A DNA stretch of 5,459 bases, taken from positions 1 through 5,459 of the forward strand of contig JABEUT010000204.1 in the NCBI GenBank assembly GCA_013044305.1, in the 5' to 3' direction. Below are positions 1 to 5,330 of this stretch, in pieces. The translations under genes were made by a program, and so were the position numbers. Position 1 is the first letter of the stretch; the number at the start of each line of letters is the position of its first letter. This stretch comes from Bacteroidia bacterium. GTDB lineage: Bacteria > Bacteroidota > Bacteroidia > JABEUT01. The notes beneath the pieces are model-generated. The model made no database searches and was not told where the DNA came from. It saw nothing but the letters and a program-made list of their open reading frames with translations.

Positions 1-323
1 ATCTTTTCCTTTATACCGGGCAGCCTGGCAAAATAATCAACCATCAGTTTTATGCCGAGCTTATCGGTAACTACGGCTGTGGCAGTACGGTTCTTGCTTA
101 TCATCTCATCCTTCAGGTAAGCCATCGCCTCGTCGGTTATGGTATGGTGCGGGCGGGCATCCACCAGCACAAGCCCCATGCCGCCTTCGGATAATGACCG
201 GATTACCATTCCAGTTTCCCTCATCTGTTCTATGGCAATGTGAACTCCGTCTATTATCTCTACATTTATTATGCCGTTGGCATCTTTGAAAACCCGGTGG
301 CATTTGGCAGTTATTTTTTCCAT
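1..323 (-). CDS. STAS/SpoIIAA-like small protein, partial (C-terminus beyond left edge)
   Basis: A minus-strand reading frame starts at the ATG at 323-321 and stays open to the window edge, giving 107 codons plus two bases. The protein begins MEKITAKCHRVFKDANGIIN and continues with alternating hydrophobic stretches: VEIIDGVHIAIEQM at about residues 21-34, then GLVLVDARPHHTITDEAMAYL at about 50-70, then TAVVTDKLGIKLMVDYF at about 82-98. A strand followed by a conserved-looking D and then a helix (VLVDARP...) resembles the SpoIIAA/STAS-like fold found in many small cytosolic Bacteroidota proteins of about 120-130 residues, so perhaps 15-25 residues are missing. No signal peptide or membrane segment is visible, so it is probably cytosolic. 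The fold assignment rests on pattern and is not firm; the exact role is unknown. No clear Shine-Dalgarno sequence precedes the ATG. The gene is divergent from the secreted-protein gene at 571. Confidence 0.72.
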   Translation of the reverse strand, partial: MEKITAKCHRVFKDANGIINVEIIDGVHIAIEQMRETGMVIRSLSEGGMGLVLVDARPHHTITDEAMAYLKDEMISKNRTATAVVTDKLGIKLMVDYFARLPGIKEK

Positions 324-414
324 ATACGTGAAACAATTATAAGAATTTTAACTCAATAAAAAGCCGGAAATGCAAAATTAAAATTATGAATTTGCAGCAA
401 ACACCCATTGTAAA

Positions 415-439
415 GGAGCGGCTCCGGCCTGTTACAGGC
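415..439. repeat. Two adjacent short palindromes
   Basis: GGAGC and GCTCC flank a single base (415-425). One base later GCCTGT and ACAGGC flank a single T (427-439). Both are perfect inverted repeats whose tiny centres suit a dyad protein-binding site better than an RNA hairpin. No run of T follows on either strand, which argues against a terminator. The location in a divergent spacer is compatible with an operator, but there is no second example in the window to support that. Confidence 0.4.
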
Positions 440-464
440 GACAATAATGGTGTAATAAAAAGGG

Positions 465-484
465 TGCGGCAATATGGCGCCGCA
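465..484. repeat. Inverted repeat TGCGGC / GCCGCA
   Basis: Perfect six-base arms at 465-470 and 479-484 flank an eight-base loop, 87 bases before the start of the secreted-protein gene. It could form a stem in a long leader transcript or be a binding site. No poly-T tract follows it. Confidence 0.35.
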
Positions 485-557
485 TAATGAATTATTTACT
501 AATTTTAGCTTGTGAAACCCGATGAATTTTTGCCTCATGAACAATAGCTCAACGCAC

Positions 558-562
558 AGGAG
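558..562 (+). promoter_or_regulatory. Shine-Dalgarno site of the secreted-protein gene
   Basis: AGGAG is placed eight bases before the ATG at 571. It is the only strong ribosome-binding match in front of any gene in this window, and it fixes the start of the downstream gene. Confidence 0.65.
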
Positions 563-570
563 ATAAAGCC

Positions 571-1194
571 ATGCAACGCATACTTGCCCTTATATATTGT
601 TTTGTTTTAACAACCCCCGCTGTATTTGGCCAATCGGACAGCACAGCCATGCTTTTACGCGATGTTCATTATGACGTGGATACCGAAAATTATTTCTCCG
701 ATTATAAAAATGCGAAGCTAATTGCCAATTATTATTGTTCGGTAGGCTTGTCAGATAACGAGCGTTATTCATACGAAGTGGTGGTGATAGACAGTGTGCT
801 GATGTGCGGCTTTGATGCGCCCGAAACAGAAACGATGAACTACATCTCGTACCAGAAAAAACAAATACTGTCGCGGGAGCAGGAACAGGAATTGAAAAAT
901 GTGCTCGAAACCGCCGGCCTGAATCAGCAGAGGCTTGGAATACCCCGCCCCGATGTTGCGGCGCACACCAAGGAGGTGATTATAGTGAATTACGGCAAAC
1001 TTAAACTGCAGGGCGGCATGATCTGTTATGGGAGCCAGGAGGAGATGTCGCTGCAGGCAAAAGCGGCAAGGGCAGCAAGGGAAAGACGCGAAACATCGAG
1101 CATTGGCGGCGACTACGATAAGTTTATACACCTGATGACGGGTTTCTTCACCAATCTGGATGAATTAAAAAAAGAAGTGATGAAGGAAAAATAA
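571..1194 (+). CDS. Hypothetical secreted protein with Sec signal peptide
   Basis: The gene encodes 207 residues of no family I recognise. The N-terminus, MQRILALIYCFVLTTPAVFGQ, is a typical Sec signal: a short basic start, a hydrophobic core at about residues 4-18, and likely cleavage near AVFG|QSD. The Cys at position 10 lies inside the hydrophobic core and is not a convincing lipobox. The mature part is mixed alpha/beta and polar. Three cysteines remain (about 56, 79 and 152). A charged, probably helical stretch is present at about 95-112 (KKQILSREQEQELKNVLE), a basic Ala/Arg-rich stretch at about 163-174, and a Lys/Glu-rich tail. No membrane anchor follows the signal, so the product is probably periplasmic. 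The start is supported by AGGAG eight bases upstream. The MFS gene begins 50 bases after the stop, on the same strand with no obvious terminator, so co-transcription is possible. No function is claimed. Confidence 0.8.
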   Translation: MQRILALIYCFVLTTPAVFGQSDSTAMLLRDVHYDVDTENYFSDYKNAKLIANYYCSVGLSDNERYSYEVVVIDSVLMCGFDAPETETMNYISYQKKQILSREQEQELKNVLETAGLNQQRLGIPRPDVAAHTKEVIIVNYGKLKLQGGMICYGSQEEMSLQAKAARAARERRETSSIGGDYDKFIHLMTGFFTNLDELKKEVMKEK

Positions 1195-1244
1195 AACAGC
1201 CGGAACAAACGCCCCTGACCGCCATAACCCCTCCGAAACCCACC

Positions 1245-2489
1245 GTGCACGACCCTTTAGCCTCCCTTAAAATAAACCACTTCCGCTACTTTCTTCTTGC
1301 AAGACTGTGCCTGACCTTTGCTACACAGATGCAGGTGCTGGTAATAGGCTGGCAGGTGTATGAGTACACGCAAAGCCCCTTCTGGCTCGGCATGATAGGC
1401 CTGACCGGGGCGCTGCCCTTTATCGGGGTGGTGCTGTTTGCCGGCCATGTTGCCGACATTATGGACCGGAAAAAAATCATTCTCTATTCCACACTCCTTC
1501 TGTGCGTATGCGGTTTGCTGCTCTGGGTGTTCACCCTACACAACCAGTTTTTCCTGCACCGGTACGGCATAGCGCCCGTATTTGTCCTCGTTTTCCTGTC
1601 TGCCGTTTCCAAAGCCTTTGTAAGTCCTTCGCTCTTTGCCCTTCTGTCGCAAATCATACCTCGTGCCCAGTACCACAACGCCACAGCCTGGAATAGTACG
1701 GCATGGCAGATAGGCGCCATAGGCGGACCGGCGGCCGGGGGGCTGCTTTATGGCTTTGCGGGTATTACCATAACCTATTTTATAGCGTTCCTGTTATCGG
1801 TTCTGGCCGCTGCTGCCATTTACTTTATTCCCGCCTACCCCTTGCCGCCGAAACAAAAAAAGGAAAGCCTCGCCGCGAGCCTTAAACTGGGCATTGACTT
1901 TGTATTCAGCACCAAAGAAATTATCGCCGCCCTGTCCTTAGACCTCTTTGCGGTTTTCTTTGGCGGGGCCGTGGCCCTGTTGCCTATGTTCGCCGACCAG
2001 GTTCTTAAAATCGGCCCGCTGGGGTATGGGCTGCTTCGGGCGGCGCCATCGGCCGGGGCGGTTATCATGGCTGCGGTGCTGGTGTATCATCCGCCGCTGA
2101 AGAATACCGGGGTAAAATTGCTATGTGCCGTGTTCGGCTTCGGCGTGTGCATGGTGCTGTTCGCCATTTCCAAAAGTCCGGCCTTATCGTTCGCACTGCT
2201 TGCGTTAAGCGGCGCGTTCGACAGTGTGAGCGTAGTTATAAGAGCCACCATACTACAGGTAATGACACCCGATGAAATGCGCGGAAGGGTAATGGCGGTG
2301 AACCAGATCTTTCTCGGCTCCTCCAATGAACTGGGTGAATTTGAATCGGGCCTGGCGGCAAAGCTGCTGCATCTGGTTCCTTCGGTTATTTTTGGCGGCG
2401 GCATGACGCTCCTCGGAACGGCTTTTACAGCCGTGTTTTCGAAAAAACTGCGGCAGCTTCAGCTGAAAGAAAAAATAAATCCCCAATAA
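1245..2489 (+). CDS. MFS transporter (EntS-like MFS_3 type permease)
   Basis: This 414-residue integral membrane protein has the length and hydrophobic segment pattern of a 12-helix major facilitator. The motif A of the loop between helices 2 and 3 is clear, GHVADIMDRKKII at about residues 67-79. The second half carries the MTPDEMRGRVMAVNQIFLGSS region at about 341-361, followed by NELGEFESG. The RGRV and SNELG..ESG strings are typical of the EntS-like exporter branch. A hydrophilic central loop (PLPPKQKKES, about 200-209) separates the two six-helix halves. The likely role is proton-driven export of a small molecule across the inner membrane; the substrate cannot be read from the sequence. 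GTG at 1245 is the first usual start codon after the in-frame stop at 1161-1163, and the next in-frame ATG would remove most of helix 1. No Shine-Dalgarno site is seen; the 50-base gap upstream is C-rich. It converges on tsaB. Confidence 0.9.
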   Translation: MHDPLASLKINHFRYFLLARLCLTFATQMQVLVIGWQVYEYTQSPFWLGMIGLTGALPFIGVVLFAGHVADIMDRKKIILYSTLLLCVCGLLLWVFTLHNQFFLHRYGIAPVFVLVFLSAVSKAFVSPSLFALLSQIIPRAQYHNATAWNSTAWQIGAIGGPAAGGLLYGFAGITITYFIAFLLSVLAAAAIYFIPAYPLPPKQKKESLAASLKLGIDFVFSTKEIIAALSLDLFAVFFGGAVALLPMFADQVLKIGPLGYGLLRAAPSAGAVIMAAVLVYHPPLKNTGVKLLCAVFGFGVCMVLFAISKSPALSFALLALSGAFDSVSVVIRATILQVMTPDEMRGRVMAVNQIFLGSSNELGEFESGLAAKLLHLVPSVIFGGGMTLLGTAFTAVFSKKLRQLQLKEKINPQ

Positions 2490-2541
2490 TGGAGTAGCGT
2501 AATTCCGGTATTCGGCTTTTTATCATCCGCAGGTTTCATTT

Positions 2542-3249
2542 TTACTTTTTTGCCACAAAATCTTTCAGGTAAAAGGGCACATAATAAGCCACATCTTTAA
2601 AATCATTTTTCAGGCAAGCCTCCTCTGCCAGCCCTACCATATTCGCTGCCGAGGCCGTGATGGTGTCGAGCCACAACATGCGGGGCTCCGCACCATTCCC
2701 TCCTTCGGTCTGCCTGCCCTGTTTCAAAATCTCCTTCATCTTGGGCATTCCGTCGCCAAAAAAGGCAATGGTATTATCCTTCAGGTAACCGGAAAACGAT
2801 GAGGCGTCGAGTATCCTCGCTTCGGGCGATATTATTTCCTTTCCGGCGGAGTCATACAAAGCGGTGTATACCTCCTGCCGCCGCGCATCTATCATGGGGC
2901 AGAAGAGGTCAGCCTTACGCTTTGCTGCAATCAGTGCAGCCGCAGTAGCCATAGCCTTAAGGGTAGATATGGCAATAAGGGGTTTGCCCAGAGCGTAACA
3001 CAAACCTTTTGCTGCCGTTGTGCCTATGCGCAAGCCTGTATAGGAACCGGGACCGGAACCAACGGCTATCGCATCCAAATCATTCAATTTATACTTTGCC
3101 TTGTTAAGCGCGCCCTGAATAAAACGGGTAATCATTTCGGCGTGTACGTTCCTCTCATTTATCTCCTCAAGGGCGATTACGGCGCCGCCCTGCGAAACGG
3201 CAACGGAGCATACCTGCGTGGATGTCTCTATGTTCAGTATCAGCGGCAT
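2542..3249 (-). CDS. tsaB: tRNA threonylcarbamoyladenosine biosynthesis protein TsaB
   Basis: The 235-residue product begins MPLILNIETSTQVCSVAV, the first strand pair of the ASKHA (actin/Hsp70-like) ATPase fold used by TsaB and TsaD. It has the TsaB hallmark GSGPGSYTGLRIG at residues 64-76 and the DARRQEVY segment at about 121-128. The length matches a full TsaB (roughly 220-235). In bacteria TsaB is the partner that binds TsaD and, with TsaE, transfers the threonylcarbamoyl group from the TsaC product to A37 of ANN-decoding tRNAs. It lacks the metal-binding catalytic site of TsaD and acts in the cytosol. No other t6A gene is present in the window. The ATG at 3249 is chosen because MPLILNIETST aligns with the family N-terminus. 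A perfect TATATTTG element lies 26 bases upstream. The gene converges on the MFS gene and is divergent from the small membrane-protein gene. Confidence 0.95.
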   Translation of the reverse strand: MPLILNIETSTQVCSVAVSQGGAVIALEEINERNVHAEMITRFIQGALNKAKYKLNDLDAIAVGSGPGSYTGLRIGTTAAKGLCYALGKPLIAISTLKAMATAAALIAAKRKADLFCPMIDARRQEVYTALYDSAGKEIISPEARILDASSFSGYLKDNTIAFFGDGMPKMKEILKQGRQTEGGNGAEPRMLWLDTITASAANMVGLAEEACLKNDFKDVAYYVPFYLKDFVAKK

Positions 3250-3275
3250 ATTAAAATATGGCTTGTATTATTCCG

Positions 3276-3283
3276 CAAATATA
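3276..3283 (-). promoter_or_regulatory. Promoter -7 element TATATTTG for tsaB
   Basis: On the minus strand this is an exact match to the Bacteroidota -7 consensus TAnnTTTG. It would place the transcript start near 3271 and give tsaB a leader of about 20 bases. No TTG -33 element is seen 17-23 bases upstream, so the support is the single box plus its position. Confidence 0.55.
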
Positions 3284-3308
3284 AGACCATGTCTTTTATC
3301 CTATTCAC

Positions 3309-3316
3309 TATATTTG
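3309..3316 (+). promoter_or_regulatory. Promoter -7 element TATATTTG, likely leaderless start
   Basis: This exact TAnnTTTG match ends four bases before the ATG at 3321. In Bacteroides-type promoters the transcript starts a few bases after the final G, so the start would fall at or next to the ATG and the mRNA would be leaderless. A TTG -33 box is absent; the best is a one-mismatch ATG at 3289-3291, 17 bases upstream. The same arrangement recurs at 5319-5326. Confidence 0.6.
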
Positions 3317-3320
3317 CATC

Positions 3321-3503
3321 ATGGCATTCCGGTTAATGGGAAACCGCACCCAGAACATAGCGGTTAAAGGATTTCTTGCAACAGTTGGGGCAAGCCTTAT
3401 CCTGCAATTCACAGCGCTTTTATCCATATCCGTTACGCTGCCCTTTGTAATGCCCTGGATAGTGGTGTGGCTCATAGGCTATTCAATGCCCGGTAAAAAT
3501 TAG
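3321..3503 (+). CDS. Small hydrophobic membrane protein (60 aa), function unknown
   Basis: A 60-residue product with a short basic N-terminus (MAFRLMGNRTQ) and an almost continuous hydrophobic stretch from about residue 14 to 56. The stretch is probably two membrane helices (about 15-35 and 39-55) with Pro41 and Pro45 near the turn, followed by the polar tail MPGKN. I do not recognise a family. The reading frame is believable because a perfect promoter box sits just upstream and the next gene begins six bases after its stop, which suggests an operon with the SPOR and murQ genes. An in-frame ATG at 3336 is an alternative start giving 55 residues. If transcription starts near 3321 as the promoter suggests, the first ATG implies a leaderless mRNA and the second a leader of about 15 bases. 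Other possibility: a spurious open frame, though the composition argues against this. Confidence 0.65.
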   Translation: MAFRLMGNRTQNIAVKGFLATVGASLILQFTALLSISVTLPFVMPWIVVWLIGYSMPGKN

Positions 3504-3509
3504 GCAGGT

Positions 3510-3947
3510 ATGTACACAGGCGTTTGGCTACAGAAAAACATTTACCGGCATGCCTCGGCCATGTTTTTTTTCATCCTGCACTCCGCTTTCTCATTTGCCC
3601 AAAAGGACAGCGCCGTTAGCATCAGGCAAAGCAGCGCCATTCAGGCAACCTTGCAGAAAAGAATTGATTACGCACGCTATACGCATGGCGTTTTTCCGGG
3701 TTACAGGATACAGGTAAATTTCAGCCAGGACAGGAACGAAGCCAACAAAATGCGAACCGACTTCGGCGCCAAGTATCCCAACCTGCCTACCTACCTGCCA
3801 TACCAGCAACCCTATTTTAAGCTCTATGCCGGCGATTTCAGGACAAAGTTTGAGGCTGTAAAACATCTGAAAGCGATAAAAAAGGATTTCCCTACGGCTT
3901 TTGTCGTAAGGGAGAAGATTAACCCTCCACCCCTGCCTCCCCAATAG
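3510..3947 (+). CDS. Secreted SPOR-domain protein
   Basis: The 145-residue product has an N-terminal export signal: basic residues K9, R13, then the hydrophobic AMFFFILHSAFSFA with likely cleavage near Ala30. A short linker of about 30 residues follows. A single SPOR domain then occupies about residues 63-135: GYRIQVNFSQDRNEA, then YFKLYAGDFRTKFEAVKHLKAI, then FPTAFVVREKIN. The GYRIQV strand and the K.Y.GDF.T..EA strand-helix are the core of the fold. The tail is Pro-rich (NPPPLPPQ). SPOR domains bind glycan strands stripped of peptide stems, so the protein probably sits on peptidoglycan in the periplasm. It follows the small membrane gene by six bases, with a weak purine-rich AGGCAGG just before the ATG, and precedes murQ, so the three are probably co-transcribed. 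A later in-frame ATG at 3561 would keep only the hydrophobic core of the signal, so the first start is preferred. Confidence 0.88.
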   Translation: MYTGVWLQKNIYRHASAMFFFILHSAFSFAQKDSAVSIRQSSAIQATLQKRIDYARYTHGVFPGYRIQVNFSQDRNEANKMRTDFGAKYPNLPTYLPYQQPYFKLYAGDFRTKFEAVKHLKAIKKDFPTAFVVREKINPPPLPPQ

Positions 3948-4009
3948 AATAACCTGACCTTGCAAAAAAAATGCGGTTCAGGAAAACAACATCCTCCAAC
4001 CTGTCATCC

Positions 4010-4813
4010 ATGAAATTACTTACAGAATCATCCTCCGGTTATAACCATCTGGAGAAGATGCCGGTAAAGGAACTGCTGAAAAACATCAACAGGGAAGATA
4101 AAACAGTTGCCCAATCGGTTCAGCGAGCCCTGCCCCGGGAGGAACGCCTCGTTAACGCCGTGGTGAAGAAGATGAAGAAAGGAGGCAGGCTTTTTTATAT
4201 AGGCGCCGGAACGAGCGGCAGGCTGGGAATAACCGATGCCTCGGAATGCCCGCCTACCTTTGGCGTGGAACACGGTAAAGTGATTGGTATAATAGCGGGT
4301 GGCGACGGAGCCATACGCAGGGCGGTGGAGTTTGCCGAAGACGACAGCGCACAGGGATGGAAGGACTTGAAAAAGCACAACATTTCGGCGGCCGATGTGG
4401 TAATAGGAATAACCGCCTCGGGCACCACTCCTTATGTGGTGGGTGCCATTCGTGCATGCGTTAAGCATAAGATTACAACCGGCGGAATAACCTGCAACCC
4501 CGGTTCGCCGCTTGAGGCTGCGGCGCAGTATCCCGTAGTAGCCGAAACGGGCCCCGAATTTGTTACGGGCAGCACACGCATGAAGGCCGGAACAGCCCAA
4601 AAGCTGATCCTGAACATGATCTCGACGGCGGTAATGATACGCCTCGGCCACGTAAAAGGAAACAAAATGGTGGATATGCAGCTTACAAACAACAAGCTGG
4701 TGGAAAGGGGAACGCGGATGCTGATGAAGGAACTCGGCTTAAACCACCGGCAGGCCGAAAAGCTGCTCCTTAAATACGGCAGCGTTCGCAAGGCTATTCA
4801 AAGCAGGCGCTGA
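4010..4813 (+). CDS. murQ: N-acetylmuramic acid 6-phosphate etherase MurQ
   Basis: MurQ cleaves the lactyl ether of MurNAc-6-phosphate to give GlcNAc-6-phosphate and D-lactate in cytosolic cell-wall recycling. The product is one SIS domain: IGAGTSGRLG at about 64-73, the MurQ signature DASECPPTFG at about 76-85, ITASGTTPYV at about 134-143, and VTGSTRMKAGTAQK at about 185-198. Glu79 and Glu110 correspond to E. coli Glu83 and Glu114, the catalytic acid/base pair. At 267 residues it is shorter than E. coli MurQ (298), ending GSVRKAI as in the short Bacteroidota form, so it is complete. The start at 4010 gives MKLLTESSSGYNHLEKM, matching the family N-terminus. An in-frame ATG at 3971 adds 13 unmatched residues but has a better A-rich upstream context, so it stays possible. 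The gene follows the SPOR gene. No MurNAc kinase or PTS gene is visible, so the source of MurNAc-6-phosphate is not shown. Confidence 0.95.
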   Translation: MKLLTESSSGYNHLEKMPVKELLKNINREDKTVAQSVQRALPREERLVNAVVKKMKKGGRLFYIGAGTSGRLGITDASECPPTFGVEHGKVIGIIAGGDGAIRRAVEFAEDDSAQGWKDLKKHNISAADVVIGITASGTTPYVVGAIRACVKHKITTGGITCNPGSPLEAAAQYPVVAETGPEFVTGSTRMKAGTAQKLILNMISTAVMIRLGHVKGNKMVDMQLTNNKLVERGTRMLMKELGLNHRQAEKLLLKYGSVRKAIQSRR

Positions 4814-4849
4814 TGTATCATGTGCCGGTCAACCGTTATCGGGTTTATC

Positions 4850-5218
4850 TTATTTGAACAATAGATAAACGGCGAGTATAAGGCAGGCGAACCCCGCTAT
4901 ATGATGAAGCTGCAGCAGGTTGGTTTTGAACACCACCGCCGAAAAAACAACAAACACGGTAAGGGTAATCACCTCCTGTATCACTTTAAGCTGCAGCAGG
5001 CTGAATGGGCCGCCGTTGCCGTCGAAGCCAATTCTGTTGGCGGGTACCTGAAAACAGTATTCAAACAGTGCGATGCCCCAGCTTATAAGGATGATGGCAG
5101 CGAGGGGCAGTGAACTCAAATCTTTTATCTGCCTGAATTTTAAATGGCCATACCAGGCAAAGGTCATAAAGGTATTGGAAAGGATAAGAAACACGATGGT
5201 GAAGATGGCTCTTTTCAT
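4850..5218 (-). CDS. DMT-type membrane protein of the DUF486 family
   Basis: The 122-residue product has four hydrophobic segments at about residues 4-22, 36-52, 80-97 and 105-121. It carries the two strings that mark DUF486: FMTFAWYGHLKF at about 17-28 and FEYCFQVPANRIG at about 52-64, followed by FSLLQLKVIQEVITL. Length and layout match the full family (about 110-120 residues). It is an inner-membrane protein of the drug/metabolite transporter type, a four-helix half-size member that presumably works as a dimer; no substrate is known for this family. The ATG at 5218 fits the family start. The upstream leader contains two inverted repeats and a possible promoter. It converges on murQ, with 36 bases between the stops, and is divergent from the channel gene at 5331. 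Confidence 0.92.
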   Translation of the reverse strand: MKRAIFTIVFLILSNTFMTFAWYGHLKFRQIKDLSSLPLAAIILISWGIALFEYCFQVPANRIGFDGNGGPFSLLQLKVIQEVITLTVFVVFSAVVFKTNLLQLHHIAGFACLILAVYLLFK

Positions 5219-5220
5219 AT

Positions 5221-5247
5221 CTTTTGTTTTTGTAAAATTAACAAAAG
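5221..5247. repeat. Inverted repeat CTTTTGTT / AACAAAAG upstream of the DUF486 gene
   Basis: Perfect eight-base arms at 5221-5228 and 5240-5247 with an 11-base AT-rich centre, ending three bases before the ATG of the DUF486 gene. The downstream arm lies in the translation-initiation region, so a hairpin in the mRNA or a bound protein could affect expression. The low sequence complexity means chance is also possible. Confidence 0.4.
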
Positions 5248-5261
5248 CACCTGTCCGGTGC
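5247..5261. repeat. Inverted repeat GCACC / GGTGC
   Basis: Perfect five-base GC-rich arms (5247-5251 and 5257-5261) around five bases, immediately adjoining the AT-rich repeat on one side and the possible -7 box of the DUF486 gene on the other. It would lie at the very 5' end of that gene's transcript. No poly-T run follows it in either direction. Confidence 0.35.
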
Positions 5262-5289
5262 GAAAATATCAGACGCAGATAAAAGCAAA
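5261..5289 (-). promoter_or_regulatory. Possible promoter of the DUF486 gene
   Basis: On the minus strand TTTG (5289-5286) is followed after 17 bases by TATTTTCG (5268-5261), which differs from TAnnTTTG by one base. Transcription would start near 5256 and give a leader of about 38 bases. The spacing fits Bacteroidota promoters, but the box is imperfect. Confidence 0.35.
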
Positions 5290-5297
5290 ATAAACGG

Positions 5298-5326
5298 TTG
5301 CCGGTAACGCTATGCTGTTACATTTG
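5298..5326 (+). promoter_or_regulatory. Bacteroidota promoter TTG-18-TACATTTG, likely leaderless start
   Basis: TTG at 5298-5300 and TACATTTG at 5319-5326 (exact TAnnTTTG) are separated by 18 bases, a normal -33/-7 spacing. The -7 box ends four bases before the ATG at 5331, so the predicted transcript start coincides with the start codon. A five-base inverted repeat, GTAAC/GTTAC (5304-5308 and 5317-5321), overlaps the -7 box and might be an operator, though it is short. Confidence 0.65.
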
Positions 5327-5330
5327 TATC

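Larger units (their letters stand above)
324..570. other. Divergent intergenic region with small palindromes
   Basis: This 247-base spacer lies between two divergently oriented genes and should carry both promoters. The part next to each gene is AT-rich and the middle (about 411-484) is GC-richer. The only promoter-like strings are one-mismatch versions of TAnnTTTG: TATAATTG on the minus strand at 341-334, and TAATTTTA on the plus strand at 502-509. Neither has a TTG element at a convincing distance. The GC-rich middle holds three short inverted repeats, listed separately. A 63-codon open frame on the minus strand crosses the region, but its product looks random. No tRNA or recognised riboswitch is apparent. 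Confidence 0.6.
3275..3317. repeat. Inverted repeat GCAAATATA / TATATTTGC formed by two divergent promoters
   Basis: Perfect nine-base arms at 3275-3283 and 3309-3317 are separated by 25 bases. The arms are the -7 elements of tsaB and of the small membrane-protein gene facing opposite ways, extended by the same C base. The symmetry is therefore most simply explained as two strong promoter boxes back to back, and not as an operator. Confidence 0.6.

Noticed and set aside
353..544. 63-codon open frame on the minus strand in the first spacer
   Set aside because: The product has no domain-like pattern, it spans the promoter region of two divergent genes, and there is no ribosome signal. It is most likely a chance frame.
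769..1131. 120-codon minus-strand frame inside the secreted-protein gene
   Set aside because: It is antisense to a gene with a signal peptide and a good ribosome site, and its Cys/His-rich product looks like a reverse-complement artefact.
2387..2394. TATTTTTG, a perfect TAnnTTTG match inside the MFS gene
   Set aside because: It encodes the conserved-type VIFGG stretch in frame, has no gene start downstream on that strand, and is best explained by coding sequence.
2501..2521. Hairpin CCG-GTATT-CGG followed by CTTTTT as terminator of the MFS gene
   Set aside because: The stem has only three base pairs, too weak for a credible rho-independent terminator, although the place between convergent genes is right.
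4028..4651. 207-codon minus-strand frame across murQ
   Set aside because: It lies entirely antisense to the highly conserved murQ sequence; the length follows from GC-rich codon use and not from selection.
4831..4855. AACC...GGTT stem followed by a T-rich stretch after murQ
   Set aside because: Four pairs with a seven-base loop and an interrupted T tract; not distinguishable from chance and overlapping the end of the DUF486 gene.
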